This document shows, piece after piece, positions 1-13,600 of a stretch of DNA of 64,000 nt (the first letter of the stretch is position 1; every line of letters starts with the position of its first letter). Under the pieces are notes generated by a model. That model saw nothing but the letters and a program-made list of their open reading frames with translations. It ran no database searches and was not told the origin of the DNA. A program made the translations under genes and the position numbers. The DNA lies in NCBI RefSeq assembly GCF_000524195.1, contig NW_020170381.1, forward strand, positions 2,216,908 through 2,280,907, given 5' to 3'. This stretch comes from Echinococcus granulosus (lineage: Eukaryota > Platyhelminthes > Cestoda > Cyclophyllidea > Taeniidae).

Positions 1-1478
1 CAATTTGATAGATTAAATTGACAATTTTACCATATCAGTAGGGATTATCGGTTTGGCCAGAAGAATTTGGATAACTATGTTCATCCCCTACACAGTATTT
101 AACATATCCGACCTTTAAATGATTTGTAAGATTTGCCTTAAATGCCTTCAGATGGCATCAGTAATGTTTTTGAACTACTTCAGAGATGCATTTAAAAACA
201 GATGGAGTCTTTCAAAAGGAGTGCATTTTATGCCTAACCACTAACTGTAATCGCAGCAGCATTTGAGGAGTCCGAGCTCCTTCGAAAATTACACAGTAAT
301 ATGGGTAACGACATTGCTGACCCAGATTTTCACCACAACCCAGAAAACATAATTTATGCTTCCAAAAGATGGGCTCCAGTGACAGAGTGAGGCATCGTCT
401 TTGACCTTAAATTGGATCTACATTGAAAACATTTCTGTCAGATCCGTCAACACTAAGTGATTGACAGCTTTTAAGTTAACTACAAGAAATTTCAATAACT
501 TCGGTGGTGTAATTGCAACAAATTAGTAGGAAAGCTCCTATGCACCACGTTCCAGACAGCCATTCATTTTATATCTAGGCACATGCTTGCAACAAGTTCA
601 AGACTATCTTTTAGGCTTAGTTATTATTCGCGGTATTCGAAAGAAGTAAGAAAAAGTAGTCACTTTGCGCAGATATTATTGGTTCTTGACTGGAACTAAC
701 TAAAACTGGTAGCTAAATAAGAAAATCAGGCATACTTGTCTTGATGGGGCACAATAAGTTACGGTAACCGTGGCTGCCCCGAGGAGTCGTGAGAATTGGT
801 GTGGTAAATTTTACGCTACTGAGCAGAAATTTGTGCAATAGGAGCCTTATTAGGGTCGGAAGTGACATTTTCGCGCGATCAATCAGAAAAAGAATTTAAG
901 CCCAGCGATGCCAACCTTCCTGAGCTCGAATGCGTCATGCCAACCGCCCAATCATGTGGCGCGAGTCGACACATCAGCCAACCAGGTGTCGCGGTTCTGC
1001 CAACTTTGCTCCTCCTCCTCCTCCTCCGCCTTCCTCACGTGTGCACCACGTTTGCCATAAAACTGCCCATGCAATCCCGTGCATTTTGTGCATTTCACAG
1101 TTGGTGTTTTCATTGGTTTCCCTCTTTCCTTGGGGCAATTTGCCTTCTGCAATTCTCGGCCCATTTTTGTGGCTAGGCACTGCACATGTCGTTAAACCTT
1201 GCTTTGAGCAACTTTGAAGTATTCACACACCAAAATGAGTGGGTTAGTAAAGTACTTTAGTTTCTAGTACACAGTCGAATTTCAAATGGCGGTGAATTCA
1301 ATCTCACCTTTTTAGTCATTTAAATATGTGGGGCTGAAATCTGCATAATCAGAATTTAAACTGCTTCGCAGCAAAATCCATTTTTGGGAAAACGCAAATC
1401 CCAGGAACAGACGAATTGTATATCGTGTTTATATGTTAGATTCTGAGACATTTTACCTTAATTAAAATAGCTGCTTAC
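1..1478. other. unc-80 intron or downstream sequence, no exon recognised
   Basis: The stretch is AT-rich with a short pyrimidine trinucleotide run at 1008-1029. The GC-richer patch at 860-1190 has open frames on both strands, but none resembles the C-terminus of UNC80. The remaining C-terminal exons may lie left of the window. Confidence 0.5.
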
Positions 1479-1629
1479 CTCCACGACCAGTACTGCAGTG
1501 CAATAATAATGGAACAATCAGGTAGGCCAAATAGTTGGAAAGATTCTCTGTGCCACCCTCAAATATTGTTGGACAGCGGCAAAATTCGAAATTGGCCCTC
1601 TCACATAGGTCCTTGAGACGGTATGAAGA
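1479..1629 (-). CDS. unc-80: unc-80 exon (most C-terminal one found)
   Basis: RLKDLCERANFEF then NYLAYLIVPLLLHCSTGRG matches UNC80 MLLNLLIPFVLTVGSGSKD. The acceptor is attttag and the donor gtaagc. Entry phase 0 disagrees with the exon ending at 3565, so an exon in 1630-3564 is probably missing. Confidence 0.78.
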
Positions 1630-4600
1630 CTAAAATGAAGAATATTTGTTTGACTATTTGTGCATGACTCCGCCATATCTCTATTCTCATTATCTGCAGA
1701 TGGCTGGCCCTTAAGTATTATTGCCATGTAACGGACCTCACTTAAAGAAACACCTTTGGTAAACATTTCTGAGGTACTGACTAGAATAGAGTCAAACACC
1801 AGTATATGATGAAGTAGTAGCCCATTGTAGTGTTAGGATGTTCATTCATTAGAGTATGTTCTGTACTACCGGCCTTTTGACATGGGAATTAGCAATTCCA
1901 CGCTGTAGACTTGGCTACATTGTCTACGTTCATAAGCAATCAATTTGGTCCACAAGGCCTGGAAGTCTAGAACCATTCCGACAAAACAGACCTCCAAAGG
2001 GAAATCAGCATCAAATGTGGGAGTAGTTGAGCTGAAAATCATTCAATCGCACTTTCCACAGATTGCAACCTATCTCAAAGTCGCGTTTCTTGTATTCATC
2101 ACACCAATTAAAAAATTTAGAAGGCCATTTTTCCGGAAAAATTCAAAGGTATTTTAAAGCCTAGGCGACTTGGTGATGTCGTGGAGAATTTGTCTAGTTA
2201 ATAAGGGTGCGCTTATGCATACTAAAATTGTGGCTAAAATGAGACATTGTTTAAAAATAATTCCTTAAACCGCGAGTCCATATTGGATGGAAGCATGAAA
2301 GAACAACCAGGCTAATCAACTTTTCCAGTTGGAATTGCTTGAATATAGTTCATACAAATTCAAAATGGTGTACATAGCGTTGATGAGTGCTGGAATAACG
2401 TTAGGTTCTAATTATTTATTTTTGCACATTTTTAGAGTTTTGAGAAGGACAAAAAGTGTTTGCTGTGGTGTTTAGACTCTACTGAATAATGTAGGCATTT
2501 CGCTAAATCATGAAAGAAAATTAATCGTGTGAATAATAATTTCGGCAACACCTCCCTTATGCAGCCTTACGCAGGGGTCGTGAATCCCAGGACCGTCGTA
2601 TCAGCTCCTGATGCATATTCCTATTGAAAAGGAGCATCACTCCATAAAAAGTGGTAGAAATGGGACTGATATAAATGATTCCTTGCTGTCTATGAGCACA
2701 GGGCCGGAGCACTTTAGTAAAGAATTTGAAGATTCATTGAGAGTACACTCAGGCCCTCCTTCCATTCAATCCAACAATATTGACACATATAGTGAGAGGC
2801 TCGACTACTACGTGCACCAGAATTACATTGCTTTAAAACCTTTGAACAATGCACATTACTTTTTATGCATTGACGCCAATATGTCTTTTGAAATATAAAG
2901 ACAATCATTTTGGATAGAAAGTACATGCTACTATGTATATTAGAAGTCCCGTATTGTTAAATGTAGAGTGGATTTAAACTAATTTCTAACCCTTACACTT
3001 ACCAGTATTTTTTCAGCAATTAAAAGGTTTTTGAATCGGCTCGTCTGAAACACATTTCGTGGTTGCGGCGAGTCTCTTCACTACTTCAACTGTTAATTTA
3101 AACCATGTGTATATATTAGATCGCTCCTTATTACTGTCTTTCAAATAGCTACAAGTTTCAACAGCAACCTCACATATCTTTCTGTTCCCCTTTACAAGAA
3201 ATATAATTTTGCGGTTTAATGTTTTTTGTCTTAATAGTATTTTATTTTTTCCAACTGTCGAGGCAGATTGTCTCATTATCTCCTTCCAGCTGGTTAACCT
3301 CCCAACAATGATTAATATTAATTGTGGTAAAAATCATTCTGAAGGAAGAATGACGTCCTACGAACGCTAAAATTCACTTGATTTAGAATCATGTCAACAC
3401 CTCATGTTTCCGACTGAAATTTGTTTTGCAGCGGGCGTTTTGCTTCCATCAATGTCACATGAATAAAATAAAAAAAGTAAAAAAGGGGTTCCCAAAAGTA
3501 CTGTGAATAAGTTTAAGCTGCTAGTTTTGTCTGACTAGCTTCTAGATCCCTCTAGCGAATTCACACTGAGCAATGGTGTGCAAGAGGCTCACCTCAAGGC
3601 AACTGAGCATGAGGGCGATGAAACGCGTGGCCTCGGACGCGAAGCCGGTGGGGAGGCAGCTAGTCTCAACCGCTCCCCCTGTCGCCGTTGTCGTCGAAAC
3701 CCGCTCACCGGAGGAAGTGGAGGAAGCGGTGCCCTTAGCCAATGACGAGGTCAATGTACTACCTGTTGATGTGGGACTCCGTGAAACTCTGAAAAAGAAG
3801 GCATCACTGTGACTTAATCTGGATAAAGCTTTTTAACACCACAGGCCATTTATTTAACTTACCATTCCCCAAAACCTGGTAATAAAACTGAATCATGGCT
3901 ATAGAGGGGTGTTTTAAATCAATTCCCTGTTTTAGGGTCAAGTATTTTGCAAAAAAAACCCGCAAACGGTTGAAAAACCGGTCGAATTACGCCAGATGAA
4001 GTGACAGTGGTGTCTATTCAAAATCCATTTCTTATCGGGTCCTCTTTGGTAAGTGCTAAAAATGGAGACAAAACTAATTAGAGGGTTATCTGCGGCTCAC
4101 CTCGGAGGCGCACGTCTCTCCGCGGTGGAAGTAATCAACTCAGGGTGGAAGGTGACTCCCGGCGTATAGGTCACAGACCGCTCCCCGCCGGCAGTTGTGG
4201 TACCCATGGTGGCGCGGCGACCCAGATGTTGTGCCGTCACCATCGTGATGGTGGCCTGAGGTGTGGTGGTAAACAAACGCTCAGATGACCACCAGGCGTT
4301 CGGTCCGACGACTAGACTTCGTTTCAGGTAGTCGTTGAACAGCTTATGAATAGAATAGGGCAGAAATTTTCCACGTTTATTGACGTTATTGAGGCATCAT
4401 CAGCTTTTACTTAATCTTACAATCCCCAAAGGTAGGTAGGCACATTATGCCTCTCTAAAGCAAGATGTGGCTTGCTCATTACTTACCGAAATACAAAGTT
4501 CAAAACACTTTAACCAAAAAAACATTTTGTTGGTTCCAGCAAAGGTCCCGTAAATATTCAAATCGATCCGAGAAGGTATCAAGAAAAGGCAACAGAGTCA

Positions 4601-7600
4601 AGTTTGGTATTCAAATTTGAATAGCTGTGGATTTCATTTTCGACTAGACTACAAACTAACATACCTTTATTTCCTTCAAGTGAGCGACTGCTCTATTCCT
4701 CTGAACGGTCCGATAAAGTGCTCGTATCAAATTTGTGAGATGCTCCCAACTGATTTGTCTCTAGAATTTGTAAAAGGTAGATGGTAGTCAAAATTCCCGT
4801 ATGCTGCTACTCGGTTAAAGAATTATCATAGACTGCATTTACTACATCGCATCGTCACCACATGGTAATCAACCATTACTGAGTATTGTCGTCTTAAGGC
4901 AAAGGTAAAATGCATCGAAGTAACTTCCTAGAAGTAAAAAACCATGTTTTAGATTTATTACTATCTTTATGTGATAGGATCACCCACATGGCAGATGGAG
5001 TCGGTGTCATTCAAACAATCGTTCATTACCAACCATTTCCAACAAGTACGTTAACTGAAGTAGGGCTTACTTATCGTCAGTGTGCCTACTATTTATTCAT
5101 TAGTTACTCGTCGTTTATTTGTTCGAATTGTTATTTATTTTGCAATATTTCGGTTTCATTAAAACAGCCTTACACGAAATGAAGCTGTCTCTAGCAGCTT
5201 AGGAAGAGTTCGGTTCAATCGACCGACAAGAGTTTCAAGAGCCTTGCACCCACGTAGGGATTCGTGACTCCAGTCAGCGAGTGGCAGAATTTCCAGGAAG
5301 AATCGTTGAAGCGGTCGACTTTTCAAGAGATTCACGTTGTGGGGAAACTGCTTCACGATGGACTGCGCCAATTCGGAAAGACGCTTAAATAAAAAGGATT
5401 TTCTCAAATGTAAAATTAATAGGAGCAGTTATCTCGCTGTTAACTCTATATGTCTAGGCAATCATAACATGAAGAAGTGCTAACTTCTTGCCTATGATAT
5501 TATTATTCTTAATTATTTTAAATATTTGTTAATTTTTAGTCCGCCTTTATTCACTCGTTGCGCTCATTTGGCGACTCACCATGAAAGCCTTTCCATCTAA
5601 CAACTCCGACGACTTTTGTCTCTCCCCCAGCTCTCCGAGACGTCGGTGAGCGACGGTCAAGAACTCCGAGGCTATCTGCAGAATCGCCTCCCGCGGTTCG
5701 ATGCTCGATTTGCGCCAGCCTGCAGGAGTGCCAATGTGATGTCCGCTATCACCACCTCCTCCGCCGCTACCACTACCACCACCACCTCCGCTAGCGCCCA
5801 TCACAGCCGACGCACTACGCTTTAAGGCTCCCGAGGCTCCTTTGAAGGAGTCTCCACTGTATAGCTGGCGATGCGCCGACCGCTTGTTGGACGACTCGGA
5901 TGAGGGCGGACGGCGATCCCTACTCCCAACGGCACCGGTAGATGGTGAGCCAGAGCGCGTAAGGCTTCGTTGCAAATGCTGCTGCATCAGTGAATGGTGC
6001 TGGTGGTGGTGGTAATGCGAATAGTTGCCCGAGATGGCAGAAGCCCACTCCGGCATCTTCGCAGGCTGGTCCGATGTAGCAAGACGCTTAACTGAGGCTC
6101 CCCCCAGTCCACGCGGTCCTCCCGGTATGGAACTGCTACTGACGGTTGAGGACACCACCGATTTCGTGTCGTCTGATCGTCTTTAAAGATTATAGAAAGA
6201 TTTAACTTAAATCAGATAGTTGTTTGAATCCAAAAATCTTTTAGACTAGCTAACCTTGTCATCCATTCTGTTGTGTATATGAGTTGCTTTACCATGACTG
6301 ACAGCTGCTGAATGACCTGCAATTCGAATTTTCTTGAATCCGCTCCTGTGCATTCCTCACCACAAATGATTGGTAAATCGCGTAAAATGTAGGGAAACAT
6401 TGCTTGCAGAATAACCTGTAATTGATTATGCCAAAGAGATGTTAATTCATGCTTACCTTTGAAGAAAGGCTCGTCAAGGCTTTGCTTAAACTACGAAATT
6501 CAAGGCACCAGAAAAATGCATTTTTAGCAAATCGTGAACTAATAAGTGGTAAAGTGAGTACTTCAAAAATGCCCCATTCAAGTTCATTATCAAATGTGCA
6601 TCATACGAACCGTTGCACCTTTAAAGAACTGCTTCATAAGCAATTAGTAGGCATGGATTTTCAGTAGAGGTCTCGCCAACGTACTCCCTCATCACGCATG
6701 ATGTACTAATACCTGAATGATGCGATTATTTCATACAAACAAATGTATACAGTTTTAAAGCATCCTTGTAGCGGTAGCGCAAAGAAAATATTGTGGCTAA
6801 GTAGAGTACCCATACAATCTCCATTTGTCGCCTCTTAGTTTGTGGCTCTGAGGCGATGGCTAGGGCGGATGAATTCTGTCTAGCGTCGTCGCTGTAACTT
6901 TAGTTCACTCATATCAAGCCCAGCACCAAAAAATAAGACTTCCTTCTTATAACGTGTCTAAAATTCTTATTTTTTTTCAGGTGTAGGTTCTGGGATTTAA
7001 TAAAAATTAGTTGCACTTAAACTATGCATCAAATCATGGTCTAAACTATTTATTAAACAACATTTACTATCTAATATGTAGATAATAGCTGCGTGGGCGA
7101 AATGCTGCTGAAATGTGGACATTGCAAAAGAGCCTAGTTGACCAAAGTGTTAGGTAAATATGCACCACTTTGAATTGCAATCTAAGTGGACCTAGGAAGG
7201 TTGTGACTTGTCAAACCGATGTTCTGTCCAAGTAGTAGTAGTAGTGGTAGTAGTAGTAGCAGTAGTAGTAGTAGTAACAGCAGTGGCAGCCATACGAGGC
7301 GATCCAGGGAGCACACCAAGTGCAATATTTACCACACTGATTAGCACCATGGAGTGAATTGTATCAACACAAAATACCATGTCGTACCTCGTAATGAAGG
7401 CCAGGAATTATTCAGTTACCCATACGAAAATGACTTGCACCCCAGCCTGCAAACAGATTTACCAGATTACTACCAAACTTCGATTGACATGAAAAAACTC
7501 GAAGCTAGCATTAACTATATCGAGGACAGTGCAGGCCTATCCAACATAAAGCCCATTCTTACTTTAAAATGTTACCTCTGACTAATCTGCCGGAACTGAA

Positions 7601-10600
7601 CTAAATGGTAGCTCAAGGAGAAAATGCATTTTTCTGAACTTCTACAATTAGACCTTACCGTAATTCGATGGAGGAGAAATTCAATTGTAATCAGCAATGG
7701 CAACCCTGACAAGCCCTGGTGACAGGGCTACCGGTTATACGGGAGACACTTACCATCATTTGCCGCGATCGATAGGACTCTGGGGCATAGACCTGCACGG
7801 TGACGCACAGATTTACTGTTTCGAATATTGACCAGCTTTGTGAGTCATCCGCATAGCAGAAATCCTGTTTATAAGCAAGTTTTTACCGTTTGAATCAGGT
7901 CGTTGCTCTTTTAAAGCATTATGTTGCATTAGGAGAGCACTTGTCATAATATGCACAGACGAGTAATAAAACTTTGAGATGATTCGTTTGCTTATCGGAG
8001 TGAAAGAAATGGTACCCTTTGATTTTGATAAGTGCAAAAGTTGGCCTACCAGGGCTTTCAAGGGTTTCGAGAAGCTGCACAGTTGTAGTATTCCCAGTGT
8101 GTCTGGTATCTCCCTTCCAATAGCGCGCAAAAGTTGATAAAGGGTCTCTGGTTGAATCTGAATGAATAATAAATGAGTCATTTTGTGCGAGAAAAGTGTG
8201 TTTGCCCAAAGTCCAGTCAGAAAACTCAGTCATGAACACTGATTCATTACGATACATTTTAAGGCGAATTATTTGTCAGTAGGATATTTACGAAGTGAGA
8301 GTCATGCTTGCCAATGTGCAGTTGAATTAAGCTGTCCTGATAAAATCAGTCACTACTAATGTGGTAGACATGGCACTAACAGACGCGTGCTACAAACGAT
8401 AATGCTTACCGTTCCAACAAAATTTTTTTCGTGCAAATATGATTAAATTGCCAAGCCTTTAAATGTGCACGAAGTTAGCCTTAGCAACCAGGACGTGCGC
8501 GTAAATTAGGGCATCGAGTAAGGCGTAAAAATAGTACAAGTCCCCAAAACTTGGACGTTTTTCCATACATTTTAGACATCGGTAATTTCTGTCGGTGGGT
8601 TTCAAATGACTTTTTTGCATCCATATTAACTTCTGATTTACGATTAACACTATGAGGGGTCATACGGATAAGAAAGCAGTGCCATTTTGAAAGCAATTTG
8701 AGCTATTTTAAATGAAAGCAATGATAGGAGCCAGTGAATTGCAATGATATGGAATTGTAGACTTAGAGGAGCAAATCACTACTCGATAAAAGTTGGACTG
8801 AATAGCATCATCGGGCGAGAGGTCAATGTAATTGGCGATGCTGCCGAACATCTGCAGGATGAAAGGTGTTCGATGCATTATATAGAATTGCCTGAAGATG
8901 AACTCTATCGCTTGTTTTAGAATCCCATTGTGTTGATTGTTGTGGTATACCCTGATGATTGTCGGGAGGATGCTCAAATACCCATTGACAGAGAAAATCA
9001 TTTTGAACTGATAGCAGCACTGTGAATAGAAAGGAGGCAATAAGAAAAGTGTTAGGTTACTGAAAAACAAATCCTCGATACATCATTGCCACCGACACTA
9101 ATGACACTTGATACCATTTGGAGAACAGTGATGTCAGAAATGGTTATACGGTATAAAACTGAGGCAGTTTACAATTAGTTGCATATTTAACATCAATAAT
9201 TAATTAGCTTAGGCTGTAACTCACCAAATGAACCTAAATGGGATGAATCTGCTCCTTTTATACAGTGAAAGTTAGGTTTTCTTCCTATAAACCAAACTAA
9301 ATTAGTGTGCAAAACTTTAGCCAGACTTTAAATTAGCTAGCCTCTTTTGCATTTACATACTTAAAATGGGCATTTCAGTGCCATTTGTTTTTCATGGCAT
9401 CATTGAACGTGTTGACGATAAGACCAACGCAGTTGGTTCTTGAGCCTAGTACTCCCAGTAAGTGTTATTATAATTCTGCTCCAAAGACCAGAAAACGTAC
9501 ATTCCTTTGGGGTTTGGGTTGATGAGATCTACCCCCAGGAAAACCCCACTTCGGTTCAAATCCATTAAACGACAAGCAATCCATGTAAAGCACAGTCATT
9601 TGTAATTTCACCCTACCTGCAGATAAAAGGCCAGGCACTGACGAAGGATGGTGGTGTCTTCGGCATGTAAAACAAGGGTGCCATTGTAGACGTTGAGGAA
9701 AAGCTGCAAATCGGTAGACCAAGGGAAGGTAGATGTCATTTTTTGAAACATGGAGTTTATCAGTTGGCACCAGGTTAACTTGTGCATGGAGTCCATCGCG
9801 AACAGAGCCTTGCCCATGTCCCCACACTCGTAGAGCGTGAATTCGGCTTCAAGAGCCTTGCGTGGGAAAGATGGCAGTTTGGCCAGTTCTTCTCGTAGAA
9901 AGAGGATGTGGTTCGACATCTAAAACGGCCAACAGCCCACCAGTTGAATTTATTATTTTATTGATACAAAATGGTGATTCATAAATAGAGCTATCAAATT
10001 ATTGGTTAGCAGGATTTAAAAAGACTGCAAGTTGCAATATCATTTACGATGAAACAGAAGGTCTTCATAATGAGACTGCTTGATTAATTGCAAACCGAAG
10101 AAAGAGGTGACCAAAAAAGTGCTCAGAAGGGGTAAATAAAGCAAAAAAAGCAGTTGCCCCTACTTTTTACTCAATGGGATGGGCTTCTTGGGGAGGAGTA
10201 ATGGGACAGATGGTTCAACATATGGTGAGGTGGGAGTGACAGTAGAAATAAAGCATTTAAGCCTTTTCAGGAGTAGCCGTTCTTTTGAAATCAATTTCTT
10301 TTATTCACAGTGTGTTGCAAATAATAGTCTATGCCGAATGTTGAATGAAGCCAACCAATAGGTTTAAAGAAGGAAGAGGAGCATAAAAACGCATTACTAT
10401 GAGTAAAGCTCATTTTGTCGAGTCTGGTCTGCCAATAAATTTGGAAGCAAGTCAAATTCATTCCTTCAAGTGCGATGAATATCTCAAGTATGTCTTTCAA
10501 TACTGATTGCAAAGTAGACAGTAAGCAATTTTCCCATTGTGGAATTTGAAATTGGCATAGGAATCCATTTGAGTATATCTTAATTTGCGACAAATTCCCA

Positions 10601-13600
10601 AATGAGAGTTTGTCCAAACAACTGACTAGTACAAACCTCAGGCATTTTGGCCGAGTCGCAAATGATTGCTAGGAATGGGAACAAACCTAAACAACACAAC
10701 TATCCTCTCTAAATCCGGGTGATTGGGGCAGTTTATTACAGAAGCAGTGGCTGAACAGTCATCCTTACATGTGATGCTGCAGTGGTTTGGAGAATAGTCT
10801 TTACCAGCAGCAATTTGCCCACTTCCTGAACCTTCAAACTAAATGCATTGCGCTGTAGCAATTGCTGCCCTGTTTCCCGATCCACACGCATCAGCTTCAG
10901 CTTCGGGATGTGGTTCCTCTTGAAGGGATAGAAGTCACGCACATAGTGATTGGAGTTTCGTATGATGTCTACAAGTAGAGGCAGTGTAGGGGACTTTGAT
11001 ACATTAAACATTTAAACAGATAAAATGATAGTATAGTCAAATGATGTACTTTTATTTTTGTAACGATGATAGGCTATTTCATACTCCTTTCCAAACCGAA
11101 TAGGCAAAACAGCTTTAGGGTTGAGAGGTTCGGGTTGTGTTGTTCAATTTTCAGCTATGCCAAAAAGTACTAAGGAATGGTCTTCAATATATTTGCTGAA
11201 TTGTGAATAACATCTTTGAGTAATGGTGCCTGTGTTTATTATGAAACGTCGCCTTACACAAGTGTCAGTTCACTCGGTAACATGACTTGTAAGAAAAGGT
11301 GGTGTCAAGAGAATATTTACGTTAAATGTATACATTTGAAACACAAGTTTTTTCCAGATGATTATCCACGTATTGTAAAAGCATAAGCCTTTAAAAGAAA
11401 AAAATGTCGATGCAAAGCATTCTCCCTTATTATTATTGAAAAAGGGAACCAAATAGAGATACCCATACATTACATGTGTAGCGATAGGTTTAGTGAACCA
11501 TCTCTTCACTGCTGCTTTTGCAAAGGCAAATCACAGCGCTGCCACTATAGCACGTGCCGTAAAATATTTACTGAAGAAGGCAATATATGTAAAAAATAAA
11601 TGCTACGTTCACTGCTTCTGATAAAAGATGTAGAAAAACAGCATTCATTAAAGAAGAGTGCTATTAGACTTGAGGGAAGGAGTGGCTTCGATGCGTGTAC
11701 AATGGGACTAAAAATTTTACTTTGCAAAAAGCAAAACAATAGCTCACTTGAACGATCATCACAAAGCACATGGAGGTGATATTCACTGTGGGGCATACCA
11801 TTACCCTCGAGTGCCTCAGTCAGAATGTCGTTGAATCGGTAGTCCTATAAGGGCAAATGAGGGCACCGCTCTCTCAAGCACTTGCTCACAAGGGCATATT
11901 TGTGGAATTTCTTCGGCTAACTGAAAACTAAAATCAGTGCTCCCTAAAAATTATTGTTGGTTCGACTGAATCAGAAGTGTTTCATTCGAATTAATCAAAA
12001 AAGCATTTTCGATATTTCTACTTCCCTTGGCAAAGAAACTATTTAATTATCCTTAAGGTGAAATTACGGCTTAATTAAATGGCTCCTGTCCGGAGGAGCC
12101 ATTAATCTTCATCTAGGCAGGATGTGAAAAGTCACCTTAATGTTAGAGGGGAAAGTTATTCGCCTTTCTGAATAATGTAAAGCACTTGTCTTGCTTTAAG
12201 AATAACCACAGTTAAAAGTGAGCATGGAGTAAAATTAACCAAATTCTGCATCGAAATTGGCGCATATTGCAATTGACAGACATATCTTAAGATCACGAAG
12301 GAGCAATGAAATAACCGCCTACTTTGTTATCGTCTTGCAGTTTCACCAGCTGAGCCACACAAATGGTGTCACAGAAAACATTAAATTGTTTTGCGCATGG
12401 TAAGTTAGCCGTCACCAGAAGAGTTGACTAAAATGAAGAAAAAAATAAGCGTATATAGTGACCAAAAAATTTGTTCAGGGCTTTAGGATGGATGCTTTTA
12501 TGCAGACAAAGTTGCTTTTGCTTCGCTTGGGTTTCCAGATGCAAAATCTGACGCGACAAGAGCTCCACTAAAATTGGGATTGAGAAGCTGCAACAGAATT
12601 AACCAACTCTAGGAATCAGAACCTGGTGCTGGAGGAGCTCACTTTACCCGTGTTTAGCAAAGAACAGCGGCAGCACCCACTATGAGGTAAACTTTTTTAT
12701 CTACTGCATTTACGATGACTGCCGGATATTTCCAATTGTTGTGCTGAAAAAAATGCTAAAAACCTCATTAGAATATGGCACTACTTGACCTCCAGATGGC
12801 GAGACGAAGTGTCCAGCAGAACAAACATAATGCATCACAAAAATAAACAAATGCTTCAACAGCGCGTTAAAAAGTGATAGCACTTGAGCGAAAATGTTTT
12901 GTGGAGTGAACTAATTGCTACCCAATTTTACAGTCTTAAAATGCTGCCAACTTTTAGTTAGTACAAAAAAATGATAGCCTACGTCAATTTGCTCGCGACG
13001 AAACGTTTGCTTCAGGTCCTTGAAGTAGATATTCTTGACATATGGGATGATCTGCAAGAAGGTGTAAAATTACCACTTTAGGTCATCTGAATGTGAGCAA
13101 AGAAGTGGCGGCACGTGAAACTCACCATATGCAACACACAGAGAATACTGGCTATGGAATCTGGAGCATCGAAACTCGGGGTCCGAACGTGAAACATTAT
13201 GCAACCAACCTAAGAAAAGATGTATACACTTTTGGGTTGTTTGTTAGTATTCATCCCACCACTTAACTGTTACCTGGTGTACTGAAAATTGAGTTAAATG
13301 TATTCACTGAAATTTCCCAGGAAAGGTCTTTTTGTCTTTATTTTCCCACATTTGTACTAGGGGGTACATGAGTCTAACCTAGCAGTAAAATGCAATGCCT
13401 CTTATATTGATGATAAAAATCTATTGCTGATCGTTCAGTGCAGTCTGCAAATTATCCACCACTTCCTTCAAAGAATGCAAGTATTTCTTAAAGGATTAGT
13501 CCATTTATAAAATCACCAAATTTTTCAAAGGTACCACCTAGCATTAAATTGAAAAGGTTTCCAACCCCTACTATCAATATATATATCGGAACAATTTAGC

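Noticed and set aside
4081..4342. GC-rich block first thought to be a repeat or SINE
   Set aside because: The whole block is open in one frame, has splice sites, and fits the phases of both neighbouring unc-80 exons.
7192..7380. Open minus-strand frame with poly-Thr
   Set aside because: It is the GTA microsatellite read in one frame; the conserved UNC80 sequence on either side joins without it.
9608..9919. ATG at the start of this exon as a possible gene start
   Set aside because: It directly follows a splice acceptor, and the conserved protein continues from the upstream exon in phase; the Met is internal.
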